From Symsagittifera roscoffensis (lineage: Eukaryota; Xenacoelomorpha; Acoela; Convolutidae), in assembly GCF_963678635.1 (NCBI RefSeq), contig NC_087065.1, forward strand, positions 32,859,679 through 32,923,678: a stretch of DNA of 64,000 nucleotides. The letters are read 5' to 3'. Both the position numbers and the translations under genes were made by a program. The notes beneath the pieces were generated by a model, which searched no databases, was not told the origin of the DNA, and worked only from the letters and a program-made list of their open reading frames with translations. This document shows, one piece after another, positions 12,476 to 24,283 of the stretch (the first letter of the stretch is position 1; every line of letters begins with the position of its first letter).

Positions 12476-12659
12476 GCGAATAGTCGAAAAACGGACTTAG
12501 ACCTGCAACTTAGCCGGATTTGTTTTTGCTGGCGCAACTGAAAGTCATTCTTGTTTAAGGTTCAATAATGTTAATTAAAGTTTTCCCTAAATTAAGGTTC
12601 ACATTCTTGTGATCTAGAGGGTTGAGATAATCATCACACATCGTGTTGTTAGCCATGCC

Positions 12660-12945
12660 GCTTGAGACGAATCTGAGATGGGTCGAACAAACATTGTAAA
12701 ATTTTTTGTTTGTTGAGAAAGTCGAAACATTTTTATGCGGGGCCGGTCGAAAAAATAAACTTTAAGAAATATCGGTCGAGACAGTCAACAAAGTCAATAT
12801 ATATCTGAGCTGGGTCGAACAAAGTCGAACACTTTTTTTGTTGGGTCGAAAAAGTCGAAACATGCCAATGATTGTGCGAGAAAGTCGAAACATACCGGAA
12901 TTTGGTCGAGAAAATCGAAACATACATCGAGTCTCTTGAGCCGGG
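12660..12945. repeat. Degenerate GTCGAGAAAGTCGAAACAT repeats
   Basis: About eight imperfect copies of GGTCGA-GAAAGTCGAAACAT words separated by variable spacers. They relate to the short words inside the 355-bp repeat directly upstream. Confidence 0.65.
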
Positions 12946-15241
12946 CAGTAATGTTATCACATCTCTTGTCAACGAGTTCTGAGTCTACAGATTCATTCAT
13001 CGCAGACCGAATTTGTGGTTTAATTTTGTGAAAACTAACCTTCTCATGTGTCACATGCCTTGTTCACCAAAGACTGCAGCCATCGATACAAATAATGGTC
13101 ATTTATTTACGCAATGTAAAATATCAGCTCGACGGAACAAAGAAGCTGCTGCTTTGAATTCCAAACAGAACAAGTAAACACTTGCCTTAATATCCCTATC
13201 AATCAGAAAAGGTTCAAATAAAGCTTTTGATATCTTTAAGGACTGCCGGAATTATCATACCATACATGATTTGTGCGCTGAATTTTCAGCTGAAGAAATT
13301 CATAGACGGTGGCGCCTTTTTAGATGAAGAATAAATAATGAGCTATTTTATTAGGAAACCGTTCATCTGTGTGTGACAAGCCGAAAATCCGTAAAAGACA
13401 AAAATTCTTCCTACCATTGCTTGAACAAATTGTGAAAACCTGTGTCCTTGGCAGACGACAACATCATGCTGGCCCCTAAAACGCGTTTTGACATTTTTCC
13501 GCCCTTCCGTAATCAATGTTATCCTTGAATGTCTATAATTCATTGCTATTAGTTAATGCATGTTTATGAGGGCTGCGGTGGCGTGATAACAAGCTGTTTA
13601 ATCAGGCGGTTCTGTGTATGAAGTGAGGCCAGAAAATTCTGTAATTGCCAGTGAAGAGATAGTTAGGAGAAGCACATTCAACACCAAGCTCAAATGTAAA
13701 AGTATTTGCAAGTATCTTGAAGAAGTATTTGCAACGGCAAGCACTGACATTTGGTAGATTCAATGCCAGAACAGAAATAAGACATTAACTTAGCCTGATA
13801 TAGCAGAATTTTGCATCACATAAATGTGAGTTCTTTGGTCAAAATTGTTGTCTAAAATGTGGTCCCCCTCAGGAGCTTGACAACCTGACCATTCACAGGT
13901 ATCGCTTTTTGGTGGATCAAGCCTAGAACTTTTTGATCCGCAGCGACGCAGTTTTTCTTTTGAGATTGAGAAATTAGACAAATATAGCAATCAAAAATGG
14001 TGTTCTTGAAAAACAAACTTTTTTCTTCCAAATTTTGAATTCTGGATAAGAGATTTGCTTCTAAATACTCAATTATGATAATGCAATGGTAAACACAATC
14101 ATGAAATTGTATTACAAATAGAAAAACTGTTTGCAAATCAGGAAATTTTCACAAAAATGTTTTTTGGACAGAGTTATTCAATACAACGCAAGACAGCGCA
14201 AGACGACTTGTTTTGAATAATAAGGTGCAAAAAGTATATATCAGATTCGTCGATGTGGATTACATATGGTTTAAATCAAAAGCAAAAATTGTATCACTCC
14301 TAAATTCTTCGAGCAGTGTTTATTTTGAGACAAACTTTATGGTACCCTTTCAACACTTTATTTTTGCTTCAAAATTTAGATCAATTTTGTGAAAACTGTC
14401 AAAGATTTGGAAAACTAGCTAACTTTTCTTGATTAATCATTTGTTAATTGCTGTTACACTAAAACCTTTATCAAAAATATGATTACTTTTCTTGTTTCGA
14501 AAAATTGATATAGCGTTTTAAAAAGCGACTTCAAAATAATTGTTTAAAAAATCAAAATACCCGCGTCCCGGCTGAACTTCTTATTTTTATCTTCAAATCC
14601 TAAACACGCACGGTAGATGCCAACCCTTTTGGGACTGTTTTGATTCCAAGTTTCTTAGCAAGAAGGAAGAATGAAAATTTTTACATCTGTGCGCTTTTTT
14701 GTTCAGACAAATTTCGACTATTTAACTTGCCATTTTTGAATTGAAGCTCGTTCGAGGTGGGACGAGAAAAAACCGCCCACAATATAATCGATTTAGTAGT
14801 TTCCAACAAACATAATTTAAACTGTTGTACATTATATGATTATAATTGATTAAAATTAACTCGAAACAGCAATTGATTTTAATTAATTTGAACAATGAAC
14901 AATTGCAATGCCCTAAATCCGCATGGCAATCCCTTATAATGCAAAACTTTTAAATAGAAAATTTGTTATTTTGTGTAAAATTTTCACAAGCGAAATATCG
15001 TTTTTACATTTTTTTTTCTTCGTTTCTTCTCCATTAGAGTTGTTCCATTATATATATTTGTATAACCGCATACAAGTTTAGGCGTAAATCATCGATTGTA
15101 ACAATTTATTATTTTGAAAATTTGACTATTGTATTTGATTTTACCAAAATTAGGTGTTGAAAAGTTTTGGTATGTGTGTGTGTAGAAGAGAGGGAGGGAA
15201 GGGGGACGACATTGTTCTGATTGAATCCAAAGTGTGTATGA

Positions 15242-15246
<5 letters not shown>
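12946..15246. other. Non-coding, no gene seen
   Basis: Several 60-94 codon open frames exist but none shows protein-like composition or motifs. 14690-14745 is a short decayed fragment of R1 (GTTCAGACAAATTTCGACTA..TTAACTTGCCATTTTTGA). Confidence 0.45.

Positions 15247-15306
<60 letters not shown>
15247..15306. repeat. (TG)n microsatellite
   Basis: Uninterrupted TG dinucleotides over about 60 bp. A looser TGTGTG run lies just upstream near 15171-15182. Confidence 0.98.
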
Positions 15307-15308
<2 letters not shown>

Positions 15309-16737
15309 GGTCTGGAGGGGAGGGGCAACTATATCTATTGGCTTTTTTTTTGGAAAACTATTTTAACTATTATTCACTATTATGTGCATGGTGAACACGC
15401 TGACTATTGTGAAAAGATTGATTCGTCATACTTTACATAATAACATGAGAACTTTTCTTAGCCATAAGAACACATATCACAACTATAAAAAAATGAAAAA
15501 AATTAAAATGTGGGGAGAATGGGTTTGGTCAAGAAAGTAGACGAGTCATAAAGTAAACAGCTCGTAAGCCAATCTCAATCAAGTAGAAAAAAAACTGAAA
15601 ACGCAAACTACGGTCAAATTCTAACAAAAAATCCGAAAGACTTCAACCGATAGAAGGAAATACCTCACCCTTTTTGATTCAACAAAATGGACTCCCTCCA
15701 AAAGCGAGTAAGCAAATCTGGAGCTTGTAAAATATCGGTGGTTATATCATACATGTGCATGTCAGTCTGCTCACATGTCATCACGCCAGTCTCCACAGAA
15801 AGTGTGCATAAATTAGCGCAATCTGGCAACTTTCAAGTTGACAAAATTATTATGGATGAACAGTTTTAATTTTAGTAGTAACGTTGCCCCAAACACGTTT
15901 TTTCGAACGCAAATTGCTCCATCAACAGAAGCGGATCCAAAAATTTCACAAAAAAAATCTAGAATTAATAAAAACGCGTCAACAAAGGAGGTAGATTCCA
16001 TTTCTAACTTTCCTGCTTTTATCAATTTGGGCCAATGAAAAATTCAATAATAATACATAAAATAATTAAAACAATTTGTTTTCAGGCAGATAAATTCGAA
16101 GTTCAATTTAAAAAACTTGAGTAAATTAAACACTGCCTGGGTAAATAACCGTAGAATTTGCAAATGGAAGCGTTCTAGTTTTGAATCTATCATTTCTTAT
16201 GACATGGTAGGGTGTTTTCCTTCTATGGGTGGCCCTAATTAGCGCATAAAATAGCTGCTGATAGAGAAGAAAGAAAGAGTGGAAATAAAAACTCAATAAA
16301 ATGACATCAAAAGGTGCACCGAATCAATTCCTCTTTCCGTCATTTACTTCCAGCTCAGCTGAGACTCTTTGCTGGTCTTGACTTGCTTCAAATAACCGAA
16401 TGAAAATCTCAATAAGTGACCATATGCACTCATATATCAGTTTTTAGACTAACTTTTGGCGATATTTTTTATTATGGAAAGGAAAAATGTTGTACAGAAA
16501 AGCAGTGGGGAGGCTACATTATGCGGTATTTACTGTGTAGGTTATTGATTTAGAAATAAGAAGCTCAATTTTATCTTGAGGATGTGGAGGTCAGCGGGTA
16601 GAAGAGGGGAGGGACTTGTTATAGAGAGGGGAAGGGAATAGGGCTCTCGCTTTTCTTCTGATGCGGTCCTCCCGAACAGCAACCTGAAATGGGGAACAAG
16701 TGTGCCCGTGCACCTAATATAATGAGGACAGAAGCGG

Positions 16738-16766
16738 CGATGTGATGTGATGTGATGTGATGTGAT
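16738..16766. repeat. (GATGT)n pentanucleotide repeat
   Basis: Five to six consecutive TGTGA units. Confidence 0.9.
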
Positions 16767-16998
16767 GGCGTGTGAAGAGCAAGTGGAGGGGCAGGAGTTG
16801 AAGACAAACGGACGGTGCGGCTGAACCGCTTCATCCCCTCCTCCTTAATTGTCCTCCGGATAAGTTATTGTAAAAGCACTATTGCTAATGCCTTTTACTC
16901 ACTCTCAGCTAGCTCCTTTCATTCAAAACTCCGCTCCCAAGGCTGCTCAATACAAAATGACATGAAGATGGATGAGCTAATAAGCTAAATGTCTTTCA

Positions 16999-17004
<6 letters not shown>

Positions 17005-17031
<27 letters not shown>
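17005..17031. repeat. (TC)n microsatellite
   Basis: Uninterrupted TC dinucleotides. Confidence 0.95.
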
Positions 17032-17036
<5 letters not shown>

Positions 17037-17974
17037 CTTCGTTATTCAAGCAAAATATGTGTATGTGAGTACCTGTTGGTATGTTGTGATTTCAGTTGAG
17101 CTGATGAGAAGCAAACAGATTGAATAATGACTATAACGCAATCATACCATGCCTTTTCTGATCGTAAAGCAATTAGGCTCACATGCCGGTGTCTTCTCCA
17201 TAAAATTAAATGGTACTGTAAAACCTGTACAATATAATAATAAAATAAGTCAGCACTCCCCTTCTGGTTGTTTCCTAATTCATCCATAAACTATTTATAA
17301 GGAAGTACTGAAAGCCCATTCCGTTTTCTACGATCAATTCTGCAATACGTAGAAGTACATATAAAAGAACTCCAATTAGGCCGTAATGATTATTTTTCAT
17401 CTGTTTCCACGGGGACGACAAAAACAAACCAACGAAGAAACTGTTCAGCAGCGAACGGAAAAGACAACTGAGCCTCTGATCAAAAACTTTCATCATAGCC
17501 CTAATTACCCCTCTCTGATGCTAGATTAAATGTTATTAAATGCAACAGGAGCACTCTCCAAATATGCTGTAAAGGAGAATTTATTAAACCTATTTCAGCT
17601 CAGTAGTATGTTCGAACTGTTATTTTTCCGACATTCGATAAAATTGGCGGAGTATTCATGCTTGGAGAGGCTTTTTTATTCGGTCAATTTTCGAATTTCT
17701 CACTCAGCTTTTTTAATGGATTTTTCTACACTATTTGAAATATATTGTTTTCTGGAGCACAAAAAAAGGAAAAAAATCACCTGGGATCATTTTTGTAATT
17801 ACATCTGTTCGAATTGAGTTGCGGCATGTCTTGCAGGATCTTGGTTTTATGGAATACAAGACGCTAAACACGGTCATGTGTACATTGCATAGTGTGGGGT
17901 ATAAAATTAAGAAAAACATGAAACATTAAAGTTTCTTGGTTATTTTTCCCGCAAAAAAAATTAAATTGACCCAT

Positions 17975-18605
17975 AAGTGCAGTCGGAAGAGTCAGAGCTT
18001 CGCCCTGATATACGAGTAGTCTTTTTAGAGCTTCTAGTCGAATTGTTCAATTGTCAACTATGCCTGAAAATCAGTAGACTTTTTTGAGGTTTTGACGCAA
18101 AACTTAGACCGATTAGTGAGTTTCACTTGAATTAGGGCTGAAGTTTCAGCCAAATTAATTATATCAAAAAGAAAACAATGAAATTTTTGCGCATCATTTG
18201 TTGACCCAAATTGTCCTGATCGGCAATTTAAAAATGTCACAATTTTGATCAATTTTCATAAAAGGTTATTGGTTAAACGCTTCATAATGTTAAGCTCACA
18301 ACATCAAAATGTTCCGTTACTTTATTCGAAAAGTTGAAGAATTTTGTTCGTTTATTGCGATTATTTGTGCCTCTGGTGTTTTTGTCTCCAGAGAAAATTT
18401 GGCTTTTTAAAATTTGGCGGATTATTTGTGCCTCTGGTGATTTTGTCTGCAGAGAAAATTTGACTTTTTGAATAACAATTTTTGATTAAATTTTTTTCTG
18501 ACATTATCCACAAAGTTTTGTTGTTCTGAGGTCATATTGAAAAAGATATTTCACCTGTGATCATTTTTTGTAAGTTTTTGGGGATTAAAGATGGACAATT
18601 GGGTC
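17975..18605 (+). repeat. Decayed R1 fragments
   Basis: 17976-18030 resembles the R1 end (GCAGTCGGAAGAGTCAGAGC, TTCGCCCTGATATACGAG). 18310-18600 resembles the R1 head and middle (TTCCGTTACTTT, GAAAATTTGACTTTTTGAAT, ATTTCACCTGTGATCATTTT), with a local duplication of a GATTATTTGTGCCTCTGGTG word near 18358 and 18419. Both are strongly diverged. Confidence 0.5.
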
Positions 18606-18807
18606 TAAGTTAACAAGCAATAGATTCGTGCTATTATAACGTATAAGGTAGACAGAGACGAAAAGTTAAACATAAATATTGAAAAAAAAATCCTAACCCC
18701 CATAACTTTTCGAAAAATGGTAGCAAGGTGAAATGTCTGTCCTAAACGCTTAGTTAAAATGTCTGTCCAAGTATGCGTAATAAACGCTTTGTTGAAAGTA
18801 AAGAAAA

Positions 18808-19484
18808 ACAAGACTGCTCGTATCAGGGCGAAGCCCTGAATGTTTCGACTGCTTTTTAAGGTCTATGGAGCAATAATAATATTAGAAAAGTAAATGTAAT
18901 AAAAAATGAACAATTTTTTTTCTCTAAAAATTGAAATTTTTTATGTAAATCATTCCACCTCACGCCATATAAACTACAAAAGAATAACGTATCAATAATG
19001 GCAAATAAGCTTCTTTCAACCAATTTGGAACGATTTCTAAGAGGAATTAAATCTCCGCTTACGCGTTAATAGCGCGAAATACATCGCGCGTTAATTGTCC
19101 CAAATTAGCCAAAATGGCAATCTTTAAACCCCCGTAACTTTACGAAAAATGATCACAGTTGAAAAATCGTTTCGAATTTAAGCTCAGGACAACAATACTT
19201 TTTGAATGATATGAAAAAAATTCCGTCAAAAATGGCTAGTTAAAAAGTCAAAATTTGTCTGAAGAAAAAAAACCCACCCCGAGCGCAAATATTCCGTTAG
19301 TTTCGTGTGAAAGTCGGAACAATGAGTGGTTAAAAAACCAAAAGTTGGAACAACAAAGAGTTGATGTTTTGTCATTAAACTAACGGAGAGCAAGTTTTGC
19401 TTCCACAATCTTTGAAAGTCGGAAAAACAGATGAAAAAATTCATTTTTTATGTTCTTTTCCTTCCCTCGTTCTTTTTTTACCAA
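18808..19484 (-). repeat. Dispersed repeat R1, copy 5 (extended form)
   Basis: Reverse-orientation copy with the end hairpin (CAGGGCGAAGCCCTG), the AATACATCGCGCG middle, the CACCCCGAGCGCAAATATTCCG block, and the same extra 160 bp (GTGGTTAAAAAACCAAAAGT to CCCTCGTTCTTTTTTTACC) as copy 1. The shared extension shows that copies 1 and 5 derive from one longer source. Confidence 0.8.
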
Positions 19485-19727
19485 GAAAATTTGTTGCATC
19501 AAGCTTTTTCTATACTTGCAGTTGTTTAAATGAAGACCATTTCAGTCGATAAAAAATAATTTGTTGCAAAGGTTCATGTGACAATTTCACTGATGTACAA
19601 TACTGTGATGTTCGCTATTCCCTTTTTGTTTGCATCTTGATACAACTAGCGTGATGGCTGCGTACTGGATACTTTGGCCTGATGGTTTTCATAATATAGA
19701 ACAAGATTTCAAAAAGTTTCCTCGTCC

Positions 19728-20240
19728 AGGGGGCGGATCTAGGATTTTCTCGAGGGAGGTTGGATTTTCAAACAAATTTCAAACGTTTTGTCGACTTTTT
19801 TAGGTCTATCAAATGGATTATCCGAGCTCTACCAAAGCACTACAAAGACACTGTTTAGGTCAAAACTTCTGCGCCGCAGGCAAATTTTTAATTTAAAAAA
19901 CAGGCCAAAAAGGGCGTTTTTAGGCAGTTTTTGGAAAGTTTTGACCAAAGAATTGTTTTTTTTTGGCGCGCGCTCCCTCCTCAAACTTATTATATATTTA
20001 AATTTTTTGAAAAACAGGACGAAAAGGGCGTTTTAGGCAGTTTTTGGAAAATTTTGACCAAACATCGTTTTTTTCAGCGCGCTCCCTCCTCAAACTTAGA
20101 AAAAAGTTAGTTTCCGTCACCAAAAATGGATTTTTCAAATGAGTACAAAGAGGGAAGCTTCGTGTCGGCAGGTGGTGGAGTCCCTAAAAAAACGTCCGCC
20201 CCCAATGCCCCCCCCCCCCCCAAATCCACCCGTCCTCGTC
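19728..20240. mobile_element. Non-autonomous DNA transposon-like repeat R3, copy 1
   Basis: Starts with CCAGGGGGCGGATCTAGGAT and ends near a poly-C run followed by AAATCCACCCGTCCTCGTC, an imperfect terminal inverted repeat. Inside are two direct repeats of a GGGCGTTTTTAGGCAGTTTTTGG block followed by GCGCGCTCCCTCCTCAAACTTA (near 19913-19985 and 20027-20098). A related sequence lies at 23446-23765. No transposase is encoded. Termini of the type GGGCGGATCTAGGATTTT are, as I recall, common in invertebrate non-autonomous elements. Confidence 0.55.
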
Positions 20241-20484
20241 AATGCTTTTTAAGAAAGAGTGACTAATTTGAGACAATTAACGAGCGAAATAATTTGTGCT
20301 TTTAACGCGTAAACGGCAATTTAATCCGGTTAAGAATTTCTTCCAAATTTATTTGGCAGCTGTCTTGTCAATGCTATTTAAGAAAAAGTGACTAATTTGA
20401 GACAATTAACGAGCGAAATAATTTGTACTTTTAATGCGTAAACGGCAATTTAATCCGGTTAAGAATTTCTTCCAAATTTAATTG
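20233..20484 (+). repeat. 129-bp tandem duplication of R1-like sequence
   Basis: GACTAATTTGAGACAATTAA occurs at 20261 and 20390. Each unit carries CGAGCGAAATAATTTGT and GCGTAAACGGCAATTTAATC, which match the CGCGCGATATA...GCGTAAGTGGAGATTTAAT block of R1. A further decayed R1 end lies near 20660-20700 and again at 20760-20790. Confidence 0.75.
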
Positions 20485-21487
20485 GCTAGCTGTTTATTCT
20501 AAGATTACTTTACTTCATGCTAAATTTATCACTTTTAATTTTAGATAGCGCATAGAGTGATGATTTTCGAAAAATAATTAATTTTTTCCATATTTTTTGA
20601 AAACTTCCTTTTTTCAAGTTGAAAGATGCTCCATAGATTCGAGAGGTCAGTTGGACCATTCGAGGTATCGCTCCGATACGAGCAGTTTTGTTGTTCCTAC
20701 TTTTGTAGAGTCTGAGGAATATATATGCCTGTTGGTTTTTTAAAATTCAATCTTCAGAGCTTTTCCCTGATATACGAGCAGTTTTTACATATAAATGCAA
20801 CCATGTCCATCTTGACAGTTCTTAGATTCTTTTTTTGAAAAGCTTTGTTAAGTTATTTCATTAAAAGAGATCACTGTTTAGAAAAAAGACGAATAATTTT
20901 TGAAAAATTTGGCTGTGATCCCCATAACACATCCAGAATAAGGTTAGAGAAAAAAATTTCCAATTAAATTTACTACCATTGGTACGGAACTCACAAACAA
21001 TTTTAACTTGTCTATAAGCGTTTTAATTTTGGGTGTTTTGTCCTTAGCAAATTAGTCTCTTCCGGGCAAAAAAAAAGGTTTTTGAACTTGAAGGTTTTCG
21101 AAAAATAGCAATCCAAAGCAATTAATTTCAAGTAATCCAAATAAAATCTGTGAGATTTACATAAAATGATAAGAACATGGGCGTGTCCGTTTGGTTTTCA
21201 AATGCTCGGCTACTTAAAACCAGTACCAATGACAATTGTTTGCTTTGTAAGTGGTGAAACGGCTACTCTGAGAACCTCTGGACACGCATGTTTGTTTATA
21301 AACAAGTTGAGTGAAAAGAAAAATTACCGCCGTTACGAATAAAATCTATAGCAATAAAAGTGGATGACTTCTGGAGCTAAAATGGGATAGCATAATTTAC
21401 AGAACATCAGTATCGGGCAAACCAAATGTGGAAAAAAACGTGGCAAATTTTGCTCAATAACTCGAGTATTTGTCCATGTGTGTGTTT
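20485..21487. other. Non-coding; likely 3' flank of the zinc transporter gene
   Basis: Contains two decayed R1 ends (GATACGAGCAG-type words near 20680 and 20780). It lies downstream of the minus-strand transporter gene and so should include its 3' UTR, but I found no convincing polyadenylation signal at a close distance. Confidence 0.4.
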
Positions 21488-22741
21488 CTATTTGTCTGGC
21501 CCATTGCACTGTTTGCAATCATCCATCAAGTGGGGCAGGTAGTGCTCCACCTGCACTGTGGTGTGTGAAAACTGGAAGTTGGACTTGAGTTTCTTGGTGG
21601 ATTGTTTCAACACTTCCTCTTGGTCTGCATCTCTCTCTATGGTCAAGTGGACTGAAATTGCCACCTTGTCTATGGACAGGGACCATACATGCAAATTGTG
21701 AACAGTCCTCACCCCTGCAATCGCCGTAAGCTCGTCCGAAATCTGGTCGTACTCGTATCCAGAAGGTTTTCCCTCCATCAGAATCTGGACTGCATCTCGC
21801 ATGATGGTCAGAGTGGTAAACAGAACCAGAATTGAGAAGAAGAACGTACAGATGGGGTCGGCCAGAACCCACTCAGGCTTCACTTTTATTATTCCAGCTG
21901 CAATCAGCACACCTGTGCTCTGGACCAGATCACCGAGACAGTGAATGAAAGCAGCGCGCACGTTGATGTTGCGACCCTCCGACAGCTCTTGCTCGATGTC
22001 TTGCGAGTTGACAGCGCTCATATTTGAGTCGTCATTAATCGTCGCGTGGTAGTTTGAGTTTGGCCGCATGATAGCTTTGGACTCGGTGTCATGTTGCTGT
22101 TGTTTTTTATGACTGAGACTATGGCTGTGGCTGTGACTGGGCCCATGACTGCTATGTCCAAATCCTCCGTGGTCATGTGGTATGTCCGCCTGGTAAAGAA
22201 CCACTCCAAGCACTATGTTCACAGCCAGCCCACAACCGGCTGTTATCAGCATGACGTCTGCGTCTATTTCGTAGTCTCTGTTGATCACTCTGAAAATGGC
22301 CATGTAAACAAGGACGCCTGTGAGGACCCAAATCAACAACACACTGATCACAGCACCCAGAACTTCTGCGCGGTAATATCCAAAAGACATGTTTTTGGTG
22401 GCAGGTCGGCTGGCGAACCAGATGGCGAACAGACTGATGCAGAAGCCAGCGAAGTCAGACAGCAGATGGAATGCGTCTGTCATGATTGCCAGACTGTTTG
22501 CCAAGAAACCACCCGCAAACTCACACACCATAAACACCAGCACCAGAGAACTAGCCAACATCAGCTTGTTCCTCGCTGCATTCGACTCGCTCTGACTCAC
22601 ATTGAGGTCTGTGTGGCAATGGTCCCCCTCTTTCGTCATCGGGTGGGGGTGGTCCAACTTGTTTGTACTGGCCCTGTCGCTTCGCTGTTCATCGCTCGAA
22701 CTCGGAATCATTACTTCAGTGTCACCGCTGCTTCCCGACAT
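21488..22741 (-). CDS. Zinc transporter, SLC30/ZnT (cation diffusion facilitator) family, intronless
   Basis: Proton-coupled Zn2+ antiporter expected to move cytosolic zinc into vesicles or out of the cell, working as a homodimer. Counting 417 residues from the ATG at 22741, there is an acidic/His N-terminus and six predicted membrane segments (about 61-83, 88-108, 126-148, 161-183, 262-286, 292-315). A His-rich cytosolic loop at about 186-211 is typical of ZnT2/3/4/8-like members. The transport site is visible as H92 and D96 in TM2 (HLLSD) and H267 and D271 in TM5 (HCLGD). The C-terminal domain carries the conserved HNLHVWSL near 348. The frame stays open a little upstream through a TTG, but the ATG is the natural start. 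There is no intron, unlike most animal SLC30 genes, and base composition is clearly richer in GC than the flanks. The stop is TAG. No frameshift or missing residue was seen. The exact ZnT orthologue is not assigned. Confidence 0.95.
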   Translation of the reverse strand: MSGSSGDTEVMIPSSSDEQRSDRASTNKLDHPHPMTKEGDHCHTDLNVSQSESNAARNKLMLASSLVLVFMVCEFAGGFLANSLAIMTDAFHLLSDFAGFCISLFAIWFASRPATKNMSFGYYRAEVLGAVISVLLIWVLTGVLVYMAIFRVINRDYEIDADVMLITAGCGLAVNIVLGVVLYQADIPHDHGGFGHSSHGPSHSHSHSLSHKKQQQHDTESKAIMRPNSNYHATINDDSNMSAVNSQDIEQELSEGRNINVRAAFIHCLGDLVQSTGVLIAAGIIKVKPEWVLADPICTFFFSILVLFTTLTIMRDAVQILMEGKPSGYEYDQISDELTAIAGVRTVHNLHVWSLSIDKVAISVHLTIERDADQEEVLKQSTKKLKSNFQFSHTTVQVEHYLPHLMDDCKQCNGPDK

Positions 22742-23445
22742 ACTCAAAGGAGATATAACAAATTTTTTGGGGGGTTGGAGGTGTTTAAAATTTAAAGTAT
22801 AACCTAAGAAGCGAATGCCAATTTATTAAGGCACAAAATAATCAAAATAATGGGCCTCCAATTGATAAAATTAACGCCAAGTCTATTTGACCAGCACGTT
22901 CAAATGGTGCGATGAAAGTGTGAACTTGAAATTTGCTATCCAACAACCAATTAAATGTGTCTTTTGAGAGACCTTCAAATCAGATTGTTTGAACTTCGAC
23001 AGAAAATATCAAATCAAGCAAAGACAAACAGATAAATGTCATCAATTTCTGACTGTGTTCCTACAAAATATCTGAGAAAGAGAGATGCGACTAAATTTGT
23101 GTCAAGTGGCTCAATCTTGGTAGTTATCAAATAGACTTGAGCAAATTCAGTTTTTGAGAAGAAAACCGGATATAAAGGCTGATACCCGATGAATGAAAAC
23201 ACAATTCAGTTTTTCGGAATGACGGATAGTTATCCTTAAATTGCCCAGTTTCACCGATAGCAAAAACTTGGAAAATTGGAATGATATTGCAAGGATGCGA
23301 CCTTTAATAACAGATCACGAGAATCTCATTAAATGTCAGCGCACTTCTGTTGGAAACACTGGAGTTGACCTCACATGATTTATGAAATATATAAACGCGA
23401 GAAGGCTTTGAAAAACACATATTTTACTCACTACTGGCTTTTGTT
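22742..23445. other. Presumed 5' flank of the zinc transporter gene
   Basis: AT-rich sequence upstream of the minus-strand ATG. It should hold the promoter and 5' UTR, but I could not identify a TATA box, initiator or metal-response element with confidence. Confidence 0.35.
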
Positions 23446-23765
23446 GAGTTCAGGGGCGGGTTAACAGGGGCATCGTGTTTTTCGGCATCCATTTTGGGCT
23501 GACCAGTCGTAAAAAAAATTTGAAAAGGTGCTTTTGGCACCAATAAATACAAGTTTAGAGGACGAGCGCGCGCCAAAAAAAGTAAGACTCTAGTCAATAT
23601 CTTCCAAAAGGCTTCCAAAAACGGCACTTTCTCAACCAAAGGTTGTTTTGCTGGTTTAAGAAAGACTGGGATGTCAATTTGTTCAAAGTCATAGAAGGTC
23701 AACCGAATTTTCGATTTTTTTGGAAATCCCCGCTTGAGAAAACTCTAGATCCACTCCTGTCTCTG
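23446..23765. mobile_element. Non-autonomous DNA transposon-like repeat R3, copy 2
   Basis: Inverted relative of 19728-20240. It begins near CAGGGGCGGGTTAACAGGGG, contains GAGGACGAGCGCGCGCCAAA (complement of the GGCGCGCGCTCCCTCCTC block), and ends near AACTCTAGATCCACTCCTGT, which complements the GGCGGATCTAG start of copy 1. No protein is encoded. Confidence 0.5.
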
Positions 23766-24283
23766 TCAACCCTGTCAATGATAACAGCTTTTTCATTTAT
23801 TTCCGAATTTATTAGTCTTTGCATAATAACATGCACACCCGCCACACCAATTTGTTCTTCCATCACACCCAACAGGTCGCGTTTGAGAACATCTTCCTTC
23901 CTTTATTTGGAGAAAACAACACCTAATACCAAAGTACATGAATGGTTGTGGACTGTTTCACTAAACTACATCATAAAGTATTCAGTTTTTGACAAAAACG
24001 AGACCGAAACGGGCAGTATCTAATCGTTGGTTCCGTCGTTTATCTTTACATGAAAATAACTTGTAACTGCCATTAACTTAAGATGTTTTCAGCTATTGTA
24101 AGATTTTTCAGCATACTAGTTGCCCAAATTATTTACTTTTACCAGTATTTTCAAACGACATTCCTCTCCTCATGGCTCATTTCTGACCTCTTCGGGGATA
24201 TATCACATATAGCAGAAGATCGGAACATTAGGACAAGCTGAGAAACTCCTGTATCTCAGCAATATCTAAATGAAAAACCCTTG
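23766..24283. other. Host flank left of the retroelement
   Basis: No gene seen. The last four bases (24280-24283, CTTG) are the left target-site duplication of the LTR retroelement and are repeated at 43896-43899. Confidence 0.6.

Larger units (their letters stand above)
15307..17974. other. Non-coding with short tandem repeats
   Basis: Contains a TGTGA pentamer run (about 16738-16766) and a (TC)n run (about 17005-17031). No coding region is supported; the longest open frame is 95 codons at 17530-17817 with no motif. Confidence 0.5.

Noticed and set aside
15089-15440. Cys-Val and Thr-His repeat open frames
   Set aside because: Products of the (TG)n microsatellite, not proteins.
22091-22795. 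234-codon plus-strand frame over the zinc transporter
   Set aside because: Antisense shadow of the CDS; no protein-like features and the opposite strand has a complete conserved transporter.
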